Shown here: positions 53,508 to 63,262 of the stretch, piece after piece
Layout of the letters: every line of letters starts with the position of its first letter
Position numbering within the stretch: the first letter of the stretch is position 1
Source of the DNA: Xanthobacteraceae bacterium
Lineage (GTDB): Bacteria > Pseudomonadota > Alphaproteobacteria > Rhizobiales > Xanthobacteraceae
Direction: 5' to 3'
NCBI GenBank assembly: GCA_019635585.1
Contig: JAHBZE010000002.1
Location: 248,001-312,000 of the forward strand
Length of the DNA stretch: 64,000 nt
The notes under the pieces: generated by a model
Databases searched by the model: none
Told to the model about the DNA's origin: nothing
The model's input: the letters and a program-made list of their open reading frames with translations, nothing else
Translations under genes and position numbers: made by a program

Positions 53508-55724
53508 CTACGCGCGCTGGCGCTCCGGCAGCGGCTTGCGGAGCAACTCCGCGATTTCGCCCGGCCGCAACGGCTTGGAAAGCAGATAGCCCTGGATCTG
53601 CTGGCAGCCCGCCGCCCGCACGAAGCGGTGCTGGGCCGCCGTTTCGACGCCCTCGGCGGTGACCGCAAGCCCAAGCGCGCGCCCGAGCCGTGCCACGCAC
53701 TCGACGATGGCAGCCGCGTCTTCCTTCACGCCGAGATTCTGCACGAAGCTCTGGTCGATCTTGATCTTGTCGATCGGGAAGCTGCCGAGATAGCCGAGCG
53801 ACGAATACCCGGTGCCGAAGTCGTCGATGGCGAAGCGGATGCCGAACTCACGCAGTTCCTGTAGATCGAACAGCACGTCCTCGTTCGCGTTGAGCAGCAT
53901 GCCTTCGGTGATTTCGATTTCTAGGCGGCGCGGATCGAATCCGGTCTCCTCCACCACCCGCTTCACGCGCTCGGCGAGATTCGAGTGACGGAAGTTGGAC
54001 GGCGACATGTTCACCGCGACCGAAATCTCCGGCCACTGGTTCGCGTGTTCGCAAGCCTTGCGCAGCACCCACTCGTCGAGCTTGACGATCAGGCCGCTTT
54101 TCTCGGCGACATGGATGAAGTCGGCGGGAGGCACCATGCCGCGTTCGGGATGCTGCCAGCGCACCAGCGTTTCCACGCCTTCGACGCGTTCGCCGTCGGC
54201 GGAATAAAGCGGCTGGTAGAGCGTGAAGAATTCGTCGTGCCACATCGCACGCTCGACGTCGCGTTCGATGGCACGGCGGTTTTGCAGCACAGCCTCGTCG
54301 GCGGGGTCGAACAGCCGGTAGCCGCCGCGTCCCTCCGCCTTCGCCTTGTAGAGCGCGATGTCGGCGCGGCGCAGCAGTTCCTCCGGCTCGCGGCCATGAT
54401 CCGGCGCGAGCGAAACGCCGAGCGTTACCCCGACATGCAGCACGTGCTCTGCCGCCGTCACGGGTTGGCGGACCATATCGATGACGCGTTCGGCAATCTG
54501 CCCGATTTCGCCGGTTTTCGAGATCGGCGCGAGTACGGCGAATTCGTCGCCGCCGAAGCGGACGGTCATACCCTTCGAGCCGAGAATGCCTTCGAGCCGC
54601 TCGCCGACCATGGCGAGCAGTTCGTCGCCGACCGGATGGCCTAGCGTGTCGTTGATGTCCTTGAAGCCGTCGAGGTCGAGGAAAAAAAGCGCGAGCTTCT
54701 GTCCCGGCGCGAGCATCGGAATCTGCTCCCGAAGCGTTTCGACCAGCCGGAGCCGGTTCGCAAGCCCGGTGAGCGGGTCGCGATAAGCCATCTCCACCGC
54801 CCGGCGTTCGCTTACGGCAAGTTCCTGCGTCGACTTGCGCATTCGGCGCAGGACGACGAGCGTCACGAAACCGAAGAATAAAGTGATCACGCCGAGCGCC
54901 GGCGCGATACGAACAAGAATCGAAGTTCCGGGACGGCTTGCGCGCCAGTAGAGCGCTACGGGCATTTCGCCCGCACCCATCGCCAGTTCGAACGACGCTT
55001 CGCCTTCCGCCGCCTTGCCCGGGCTATCGACACGCAAACCGGTCAGCGCCATTTCGCGCTCGATCTCGCGAATGACGTGCTGGTCGATGAAGGCGATCAC
55101 CGCGACCACGGGACCGGATGCGACACTGCCATCGTAACGCGCCGACATCGGCGGCGTCGCAACCGCGGCCACGATCGCGGGCCGGTTATCGACCCGCACG
55201 AATTCGGAGCGGTAGACGGCCGCTGGCGGAGGCACCACCTCGCCGGCGGAGGCAAGCAGATCGCCGATCGTCATCGCCGCGTTGAAGTTGGTCCGCACGA
55301 CACGCGCGAGACTGATCAGCTTCTCATCGATATCGTATTTGGTCAGATTGCGGGCGAGCATGCCGCCGATGCTGGAGTAGATCGGCTGATCGGCACCGTT
55401 GAGCATGAAGGCAAGATCGTAAAGACCGGCCTGGTAGAGCCGCCCGCCGAAGTGACGATGAAGCCACTCGGAGTGCTCGCGCGACGGATGAAGAAGCCAG
55501 TTCTCGTCGAGCGTGAGACCGGAAAGATCGCTCTTGATACGCGCGTCGAGACTGGAAAGCGTCGCCCGCAGCAATTCCTTCTCGCGTCGGATCGCGCTCT
55601 GATCAACCTGCTCGGCCACGAGCATGACGACGCCAAGGAGTGCTGCCATGGCCGCGGCCACGAGCAGACCCACAACGGCGACGAGTTGATCGCCGACCCA
55701 GCGTTTATCGAGCAGCTTCCCCAT
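53508..55724 (-). CDS. Membrane GGDEF/EAL dual-domain c-di-GMP protein with CHASE4-like sensor
   Basis: The 738-residue protein has a helix at about 11-36, a periplasmic domain of about 215 residues with CHASE4-type text, a second helix near 265-290, then GGDEF (RFGGDEFAVL) and EAL domains. The EAL motif reads ETL (GVETLVRW) but keeps its glutamate; NMSPSNFRH, DDFGTGYSSLGYLG and AEGVE are intact, so phosphodiesterase activity is plausible. The GGDEF lacks an RxxD inhibition site. A CtrA site lies upstream. The ATG at 55724 is preferred to 55733. Confidence 0.94.
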   Translation of the reverse strand: MGKLLDKRWVGDQLVAVVGLLVAAAMAALLGVVMLVAEQVDQSAIRREKELLRATLSSLDARIKSDLSGLTLDENWLLHPSREHSEWLHRHFGGRLYQAGLYDLAFMLNGADQPIYSSIGGMLARNLTKYDIDEKLISLARVVRTNFNAAMTIGDLLASAGEVVPPPAAVYRSEFVRVDNRPAIVAAVATPPMSARYDGSVASGPVVAVIAFIDQHVIREIEREMALTGLRVDSPGKAAEGEASFELAMGAGEMPVALYWRASRPGTSILVRIAPALGVITLFFGFVTLVVLRRMRKSTQELAVSERRAVEMAYRDPLTGLANRLRLVETLREQIPMLAPGQKLALFFLDLDGFKDINDTLGHPVGDELLAMVGERLEGILGSKGMTVRFGGDEFAVLAPISKTGEIGQIAERVIDMVRQPVTAAEHVLHVGVTLGVSLAPDHGREPEELLRRADIALYKAKAEGRGGYRLFDPADEAVLQNRRAIERDVERAMWHDEFFTLYQPLYSADGERVEGVETLVRWQHPERGMVPPADFIHVAEKSGLIVKLDEWVLRKACEHANQWPEISVAVNMSPSNFRHSNLAERVKRVVEETGFDPRRLEIEITEGMLLNANEDVLFDLQELREFGIRFAIDDFGTGYSSLGYLGSFPIDKIKIDQSFVQNLGVKEDAAAIVECVARLGRALGLAVTAEGVETAAQHRFVRAAGCQQIQGYLLSKPLRPGEIAELLRKPLPERQRA

Positions 55725-55804
55725 GACTCTCATACGTCTTTTGGGGAACGGTAGGCGGCGGCTACTTAATGTCGGGTCAGCACCCAACGCAAAACGGTCT
55801 TACT

Positions 55805-55821
55805 GGTTAAGCGGCGGTTAA
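55805..55821 (-). promoter_or_regulatory. Perfect CtrA binding site upstream of the GGDEF/EAL gene
   Basis: On the minus strand the sequence is TTAA-N7-TTAACC, the full CtrA consensus. It lies 81 bases before the GGDEF/EAL start codon in the 105-base space after mgtE and is in the gene's orientation. Regulation by CtrA is inferred. Confidence 0.7.
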
Positions 55822-55829
55822 TCGGAACT

Positions 55830-57245
55830 TTATCCGAGACGGAACCACCACGTCGCGAAGCCGAGAAAGGAGAAAAAACCGACGATATCGGTCACCGTGG
55901 TCACGAAAGGCCCCGATGCAACCGCCGGGTCCGACCCCGAGCGCTGGATAAGAAGCGGAATGAGAATGCCGGCGAGCCCGGCCGCGCAAAGATTAACGAT
56001 GATCGCGAACGCGATGACGAAGCCGAGCTGGTGCTGCTGGAACCAGAGCGCCGCGGCAACCCCCAGCATGATCGCAATGGCTACTCCGTTCACGAAACCG
56101 ACCGCCAATTCGCGCAGAATGATACGGCGCTCGTTGTGATCGCCGAGTTCCCGGGTCGCAAGCGCGCGCACGGTAACGGTCATCGTCTGCGTGCCGGCAT
56201 TGCCGCCCATCGATGCCACGATCGGCATCAGCACCGCGAGCGCGACCATCTTCTCGATCGAATGCGAGAAGAAGCCGATCACGGTCGCAGCCATGATCGC
56301 AGTCACGAGATTCGCGGTCAGCCACGGAAGACGGCTGCGCGAGGTGTAAAGAATGGAATCCGAGATTTCTTCGTCGCGCGCGACGCCGCCGAGCGCTTTG
56401 ATGTCTTCGGAAGCCTCTTCCTCGATGACATCGACCACGTCGTCGACCGTGAGCACGCCGACCAGCTTGCCGTCGTGATCGACCACCGGCGCCGACACGA
56501 GATTGTAGCGCTCGAACATGCGCGCGGCTTCTTCCTGATCCGCGGTCGCCTGAATGATATGCCAGTCGTGGACCATGATGTCGGAGATCTTCGCGGGACG
56601 CTGCGCACGCAGAAGCCGGTCGAGCGGAACCGCGGCGACGAAACGCTGCTCTTCGTCGACCACGAAAATCGCGTAGAAGGATTCCGGCAGGTCGGACTCT
56701 TCCCGCGCGTAGTCGATGGTCTGCCCGACGGTCCAGTCGGGTGTCACAGCCACGAAATCCGTCTGCATCCGCCGGCCGGCAGAATCTTCCGGATAGTCGA
56801 GGCCGCGCGCGAGTTCCTTCCGCTCTTCTTCCGGTAGCTGCTCGAGAATCTCGGCTTTATCTTTTTCCGGAAGATCTTCGAGGATTCGGACGGCGTCGTC
56901 CGACTCCAGATCCCGCACGCCTTCGGCGACGATCTCGTTTGGCAGTTCGTCGAGGATTTCCTCGCGGACGGTATCGTCGACCTCCGTCAGCGCGGTGAAG
57001 TCGAAATCGGCGCCGAGCAGTTCGACGAGACGCGCGCGCTGTTCCGCGGACAGCGCCTCGATCAGATCGCCGAGATCGGCTTCATGCAGGTCGCCCGCGA
57101 GCGCACGCACCTGCGGCTGGTCGCCGGTTTCGACCGCGCGCGAAATCGCATCGAGAAACGGCGCGGAAATCTGCCCTTCGTCGTCGCGGAGCGGCAGCAG
57201 GAGGTCGGCATCGCGCGTGCCGGCGGGGCTTTCGGCCACGGGCAT
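55830..57245 (-). CDS. mgtE: Magnesium transporter MgtE
   Basis: The 471-residue protein has an N-terminal MgtE-N domain (about 45-145, VRALAGDLHEADLGDLIEAL ...). A CBS pair follows (RMQTDFVAVTPDWTVG ... VHDWHIIQATADQEEA ... VGVLTVDDVVDVI), then five transmembrane helices (PWLTANLVTAIMAATVIGFF, ALAVLMPIVASMGGNAGTQT ...). MgtE is a Mg2+ channel gated by intracellular Mg2+ through the N and CBS domains. The GGNAGTQT segment is the pore signature. The ATG at 57245 follows GGAG; the longer frame is not MgtE-like. Confidence 0.97.
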   Translation of the reverse strand: MPVAESPAGTRDADLLLPLRDDEGQISAPFLDAISRAVETGDQPQVRALAGDLHEADLGDLIEALSAEQRARLVELLGADFDFTALTEVDDTVREEILDELPNEIVAEGVRDLESDDAVRILEDLPEKDKAEILEQLPEEERKELARGLDYPEDSAGRRMQTDFVAVTPDWTVGQTIDYAREESDLPESFYAIFVVDEEQRFVAAVPLDRLLRAQRPAKISDIMVHDWHIIQATADQEEAARMFERYNLVSAPVVDHDGKLVGVLTVDDVVDVIEEEASEDIKALGGVARDEEISDSILYTSRSRLPWLTANLVTAIMAATVIGFFSHSIEKMVALAVLMPIVASMGGNAGTQTMTVTVRALATRELGDHNERRIILRELAVGFVNGVAIAIMLGVAAALWFQQHQLGFVIAFAIIVNLCAAGLAGILIPLLIQRSGSDPAVASGPFVTTVTDIVGFFSFLGFATWWFRLG

Positions 57246-57314
57246 GACGGCGAATCTCCTTCTTCGCGCGGGGGTAAGTCGTCCGGTTCTAGGCAGCGTC
57301 CTTGCCGAACGCAA

Positions 57315-57352
57315 ACGGCCCGCTTTGTGCGCTTTACCGCGCGGCGGGCCGT
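57315..57352 (-). terminator. Terminator of tRNA-Leu
   Basis: ACGGCCCGC (57315-57323) and GCGGGCCGT (57344-57352) form a long stem. On the minus strand TTTGC follows. It lies 18 bases past the tRNA 3' end. Confidence 0.8.
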
Positions 57353-57369
57353 CTGATCGTTCGGATACT

Positions 57370-57454
57370 TGGTGCGGTTGAGAGGACTCGAACCTCCACG
57401 GTGTTACCCGCTACCACCTCAAGGTAGTGCGTCTACCAATTCCGCCACAACCGC
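57370..57454 (-). tRNA. tRNA-Leu (anticodon GAG)
   Basis: The minus strand has acceptor GCGGTTG paired with CAACCGC, a D arm, an anticodon stem CTACC/GGTAG with loop TTGAGGT (anticodon GAG, reading CUC/CUU), a class II variable arm of leucine type, a T arm with GGTTCGAGTCC, and an encoded CCA end. The total of 85 bases with the encoded CCA fits tRNA-Leu. Confidence 0.96.
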
Positions 57455-57516
57455 CAGCGAACCAAGCCGCGAGGGCTTAACAAATCGGCCCGGCAGCCTC
57501 AAGTGCGATAGACGAT

Positions 57517-57759
57517 TTAGCGAAGCGTGGCGGGGCGCGGCAAAAGGCGGGTCACGGAGACGGCGATCGCGCCAGCTTCGACCACGACGGTGCCCTTGGC
57601 GACGGGCATATTATTGGCGAGAATCGTGACCTCATCGTCCTCGGTCGCGGAAAGTTCGATAATGGCGCCGCGGCCCATGCGAAGCAGCTGGTGGATCGGA
57701 ACCATGGATTCGCCCAGCATCACCGATATGTCGCACTGAACGTCGTCGATCTTGGCCAA
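57517..57759 (-). CDS. FliN/SpoA-domain protein (orphan)
   Basis: The 80-residue protein is essentially a SpoA (FliN/FliM C-terminal) domain: DVQCDISVMLGESMVPIHQLLRMGRGAIIEL, then ILANNMPVAKGTVVVEAGAIAVSVTRLL. FliN forms the flagellar C-ring and YscQ the type III secretion equivalent. No flagellar gene is in the window, so it is an orphan copy or a domain used for another assembly. A CtrA-like site lies 46 bases upstream of the start on the divergent side. Confidence 0.88.
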   Translation of the reverse strand: MAKIDDVQCDISVMLGESMVPIHQLLRMGRGAIIELSATEDDEVTILANNMPVAKGTVVVEAGAIAVSVTRLLPRPATLR

Positions 57760-57804
57760 AGCGCACTCCCCCGCGAAAACCCAGTAAAATCAGCACATCT
57801 ATGG

Positions 57805-57820
57805 TTAGCGAATGATTAAC
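57805..57820. promoter_or_regulatory. CtrA-like site between fliN-like and lipB genes
   Basis: TTAG-N7-TTAAC differs by one base from the TTAA-N7-TTAAC consensus. It overlaps the lipB start codon (57812) and lies 46-61 bases upstream of the FliN-like start, so it could drive that gene. Functional use is inferred. Confidence 0.4.
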
Positions 57821-58504
57821 GCGGCGGCCCGGTCCCCCAGTTCTTCTGCCCCGGGCGGCAAACCAGGCCCCGAATGGCGGCTTTCGGGGAAGCCTGTGGC
57901 CTATCCGGAAGCGCTTGGATTCATGGAAGCGCGGGTGGAAGCGATTGCACGGCACGAAGCACCGGAGCTCGTATGGCTCCTCGAGCACCCGCCGCTGATC
58001 ACGGCCGGCACCAGTGCGGGCGAAGGCGAACTGCTGGTCTCCGACCGCTTCCCGGTGTTCGAGACCGGCCGCGGCGGGCGCTACACCTATCATGGTCCCG
58101 GCCAGCGGGTCGGCTACGTCATGCTCGACCTGAAAGCGCGTGGCGGCGACGTGCGGAAATTCGTCCGCGAGCTGGAGGAATGGCTGATCCGGACACTCGC
58201 CGCTTTCGGCGTCGATGCCGGACGCCGCGAAGGCCGGATCGGAGTCTGGGTCGCGCGGCCCGAAAAAGGCGACGGCTATGAGGACAAGATCGCGGCCCTC
58301 GGCATCCGGGTCCGCAAGGGCGTCACCTTCCACGGCGTCAGCCTGAACGTCGCGCCCGATCTCTCCCACTTCTCCGCGATCATGCCCTGCGGAATTTCGG
58401 AGCAGCACTACGGCGTGACCTCGCTTGCCGATCTCGGCGTGACCGCTAGCATGAGCGATGTGGATGACGTGCTGCGGAAGAAGTTTGCGGAAGTATTCGG
58501 CTAG
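57812..58504 (+). CDS. lipB: Lipoyl(octanoyl) transferase
   Basis: The 230-residue protein has the LipB core: [61 protein letters not shown] with catalytic Lys159 and the acyl-accepting Cys193 in MPCGI. It moves octanoyl groups from acyl carrier protein to lipoyl domains. Start at 57812 is the only upstream ATG; the first 25 residues are not conserved in the family. The CtrA-like motif overlaps the start, which may mean the true start is further down. lipA is not in the window. Confidence 0.95.
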   Translation: MINAAARSPSSSAPGGKPGPEWRLSGKPVAYPEALGFMEARVEAIARHEAPELVWLLEHPPLITAGTSAGEGELLVSDRFPVFETGRGGRYTYHGPGQRVGYVMLDLKARGGDVRKFVRELEEWLIRTLAAFGVDAGRREGRIGVWVARPEKGDGYEDKIAALGIRVRKGVTFHGVSLNVAPDLSHFSAIMPCGISEQHYGVTSLADLGVTASMSDVDDVLRKKFAEVFG

Positions 58505-58801
58505 TTACGCCGTCGGCAGCATGCCGAACTTTTCGCCACCCGGACGCAGACCAAGCATTTCCTCAGTCGCGTCGATGACGTCGATCGCGGCGACACGGGA
58601 TGCCGGCGGTCCCTTGCTGCATTCCTTCAGCAGCCGCTCGACGGTTCCTGCGTCTCCCGCGACGACTGCCTCCACGGAGCCGTCGCGCCGGTTCCGCACC
58701 CAGCCTTCGAGATCGAGCAGTTCCGCCTGCAACTCGACGAAAGCGCGATAGCCGACGCCCTGCACTTTCCCTTTGATCGAGAGATGAACGATTTTTCTCA
58801 T
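58505..58801 (-). CDS. Acylphosphatase
   Basis: The 98-residue protein has the family's IKGKVQGVGYRAFVELQA with the phosphate-binding Arg19, and the catalytic Asn37 in WVRNRRDGSVEAVVAG. Acylphosphatase hydrolyses small acyl phosphates. The start at 58801 overlaps the upstream gene's stop by four bases (ATGA), which fixes it. It is convergent with lipB, whose stop is adjacent. Confidence 0.95.
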   Translation of the reverse strand: MRKIVHLSIKGKVQGVGYRAFVELQAELLDLEGWVRNRRDGSVEAVVAGDAGTVERLLKECSKGPPASRVAAIDVIDATEEMLGLRPGGEKFGMLPTA

Positions 58802-59238
58802 CGCATTCGTTTCGTGCTCGCCGGTCCCTGCTTTGCAAGATAATCGACGTAATCCGCAGGAAGGTTCCAATCCTTCGCCGCGGCGACAATCTTCTCCACA
58901 TAGCCGGGCGGCGTTATTCCGCTTTTGTCGCCGCTTGCGAGATAAACCAGTGCACGCAGCAGCCGGTCATTGAACTTCACCGGCAACTGCACCGCGCGAT
59001 AAAGTCCGCCTGCAACATCTTCGTAGCGATCGAGCGCGGCGATTTCCTTCGGGCCGACCTTCCACAGCACTCCGTGAACGAACGACCCCGGCCACGGAAT
59101 TACGGTGGCATAGCCCGACGCCGCCATCACATACTTATAAGAGCGCAGCGACGCGACGCCGTAAGCCTCCGCCTGCGGGCAAAGCCGCGCCATGTGTGCG
59201 CGATCCATGTTGGAGCCATAGGCAAAATAAAGACGCAC
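58798..59238 (-). CDS. Gamma-glutamylcyclotransferase-like protein
   Basis: The 146-residue protein has the YGSN loop at residues 7-10 (MRLYFAYGSNMD) and LDRYEDVAGGLYRAVQLPV, the two features of the GGCT/AIG2 fold. This fold forms 5-oxoproline from gamma-glutamyl amines. The conserved glutamate is in the DRYEDV region or nearby, so activity is likely but the substrate is uncertain. It is coupled to the acylphosphatase gene by a four-base overlap. Confidence 0.9.
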   Translation of the reverse strand: MRLYFAYGSNMDRAHMARLCPQAEAYGVASLRSYKYVMAASGYATVIPWPGSFVHGVLWKVGPKEIAALDRYEDVAGGLYRAVQLPVKFNDRLLRALVYLASGDKSGITPPGYVEKIVAAAKDWNLPADYVDYLAKQGPASTKRMR

Positions 59239-59242
59239 GGGG

Positions 59243-59788
59243 TCAGGCAGCGGGAAGCTGCGGCGGGATCGGCTCGGGCGTAACGCTTTTACGCATGCCG
59301 ACCACCACCGAATAGATCACGACCGCGAGCGAAAGCACGACCGGCAAGAGCAGATACGCCACGAGCAAGAGCCCGAGCGTACCGAAATCGCCGGTGTTGA
59401 ACGCGTAAGCGACGGCAAGAATAACGATCAGCATGCCGAGCGACGATTTCGACTCCCCGTCCGCCGTATTTACCGGCGTCGCCGCCCAGCTCAGCAGAAG
59501 CGCAAAGCCGATTGCGAACAGCGCATAAAGCACGGCAATGGTCGCGGCGACCGTCGTGCCCTTGCCTGCGTCGCGAAGCCGTTTCGCATGTACCGCGTAC
59601 CAGGCCCAGGTCAGCGCGAGTTGAACGCCGAGCAGCGGGATCACGCCCGCGCGCAACATGGTCTCCGCGTTGAACGCAATCGAAAGGATGAAATTGAATA
59701 CGTAGATGAGGATCGCAGCAATCGCGAAAGGCTGCGGCTTGAGCGTACCGCTCGGCGTGACGAAAAGGTTGCCCCAGCTCGTCTGCAT
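59243..59788 (-). CDS. DUF805-like membrane protein
   Basis: The 181-residue protein has about five transmembrane helices and the phrase AWYAVHAKRLRDAGKGTTV between the second and third. This is the DUF805 hallmark (arginine-lysine rich 'RLRD' loop). The ends are less typical, so the family call is moderate. Four bases separate it from the gamma-glutamylcyclotransferase-like gene and four from pccA, which points to one operon from pccA down to acylphosphatase. Confidence 0.75.
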   Translation of the reverse strand: MQTSWGNLFVTPSGTLKPQPFAIAAILIYVFNFILSIAFNAETMLRAGVIPLLGVQLALTWAWYAVHAKRLRDAGKGTTVAATIAVLYALFAIGFALLLSWAATPVNTADGESKSSLGMLIVILAVAYAFNTGDFGTLGLLLVAYLLLPVVLSLAVVIYSVVVGMRKSVTPEPIPPQLPAA

Positions 59789-59792
59789 CAGA

Positions 59793-61805
<2,013 letters not shown>

Positions 61806-61872
61806 GCCCGGCCCGGACTAGACGCAAACCCTCATTTGTTTGCGGCGCAATATAACCTTTGTCAATCGGGCG

Positions 61873-63201
61873 TCATTTGCCGTTCAAAAAAAGCGCTTCC
61901 AAGCCGCCCTGCCAAAGCAGGACACCGGCGGCGACGGCAATCATGACCGCTATCGGGATGCCGATAGCCGCGATCAGATAAGGCACAAAGTCCCGCCCCG
62001 CGCTTCCGGTCCCGATCGCGAACTTGAAGAGATTATTGGAGGCGATTGCGAGAACAATACCCAGCGCCGCCACAGCAGGCGGCAGCGACCCTCCACCAAG
62101 GCGCGCGAGCGATACCGCGGCCGCGTCGGCATCGACCGATCCCGATATCAGCGCGGTCGCGAGCCCGCCTGCCGTTCCGAACCAGGCCGAAAAAAGCTCC
62201 ACCGCGAACGTTACGGCGCCGATCAGCGCGGCAAGCAAAAGCGTTTCCCGCAATGAAAACGGATTGCGCAGGCCGAAGGATTCCTTCGCCCGCTTCTTCG
62301 GGCCGCGGAATGCAAACAGGAGGCCGGCACCAAGCGCCGCGAGCGACGCGCACAGCAAAGGCGCCGCGATCAGGCGCCCGACGGCTGCGTTCAGCGCGTA
62401 CACGAGCAAAAAGGTCTTGCCGAGCGAAATCGCCGTCGCGATGGCGACGCTCGCCGCATGAAAGCGAAGGCCGTTCTTGTCCGCCGCCGCGACGCGCGCC
62501 GCGGCAAGCGTCACCGCGGTGGAAGAAACGAGTCCGCCCGCCGCGGAAGATATCAATGTCCCTTCCCTGCGGCCCATTACCTTGACCGCGACATAGCCGA
62601 GGAACGAAACCGCTGCGAGCACAACCGCGAGCAGCCACACCTGCCTCGGATTGATGCCGCCGTAAGGACCAAAACTTCGGTCCGGAATGAAAGGCAGCGC
62701 AAGAAACGTCATCGTAAGCAGAACGGTCGCCGCGCGTAGTTCGGGCCAGGTCACCTTCTCGAGCAATCCATGCAGTTGCTCGCGCGCAACCAGAATGAGC
62801 ATCACGGTGACGCCGATCGCCGCCGCGATATTCTGGTCGCCGATCAGCGCATAGGCGCCGAGCACGAACGTCGCCAGAGCTGCCACGACAGTCGTGAAGC
62901 CGAAATTCTTGTCCGCGATGTTTTCGCGCATCCGGTACCAGGCAAACAGAACGGCGAAGACGAGAAACATCACGCCGAGAACGATCGCGCCGGCGATTTT
63001 ATCTTCGAGCGTGCGCGCAATCAGCCCGGTGATGCCGCCGAGCACGCCGATCAGGGTGAACGTGCGGATACCGGCAGTCCGCGTTCCGCTTTCGGCTTTG
63101 CGCTCCCGCCAGCCGCGCTCGATGCCGATCAACAAGCCGATAAGCGCGGCCACGATCAGCCGGCGGACCAAATCGAACTCTTGCGAAAAATCGAAATCCA
63201 A
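61873..63201 (-). CDS. MgtC/SapB-DUF4010 membrane protein
   Basis: The 442-residue protein has an MgtC-like N-terminal half of about five helices (RRLIVAALIGLLIGIERGWRER, TFTLIGVLGGITGLI) and a DUF4010 C-terminal half of about six or seven (VSSTAVTLAAARVAA, GTAGGLATALISGSVDADAAAVSLARL, AIASNNLFKFAIG). DUF4010 proteins are fused to MgtC-type domains in many bacteria; the transported ion or role is unknown. It is separated from pccA by 67 bases and is the first gene of the minus run leading to it. Confidence 0.92.
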   Translation of the reverse strand: MDFDFSQEFDLVRRLIVAALIGLLIGIERGWRERKAESGTRTAGIRTFTLIGVLGGITGLIARTLEDKIAGAIVLGVMFLVFAVLFAWYRMRENIADKNFGFTTVVAALATFVLGAYALIGDQNIAAAIGVTVMLILVAREQLHGLLEKVTWPELRAATVLLTMTFLALPFIPDRSFGPYGGINPRQVWLLAVVLAAVSFLGYVAVKVMGRREGTLISSAAGGLVSSTAVTLAAARVAAADKNGLRFHAASVAIATAISLGKTFLLVYALNAAVGRLIAAPLLCASLAALGAGLLFAFRGPKKRAKESFGLRNPFSLRETLLLAALIGAVTFAVELFSAWFGTAGGLATALISGSVDADAAAVSLARLGGGSLPPAVAALGIVLAIASNNLFKFAIGTGSAGRDFVPYLIAAIGIPIAVMIAVAAGVLLWQGGLEALFLNGK

Positions 63202-63262
63202 TTCCCGTGGCTCCCGCGCGGACAGACTCCCGCGAAACTACCACGGCGATAGCGGCAAAGTC

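Noticed and set aside
57246-57370. Possible Mg2+ riboswitch before mgtE
   Set aside because: The region upstream of mgtE shows the tRNA terminator only; no M-box type structure is recognisable.
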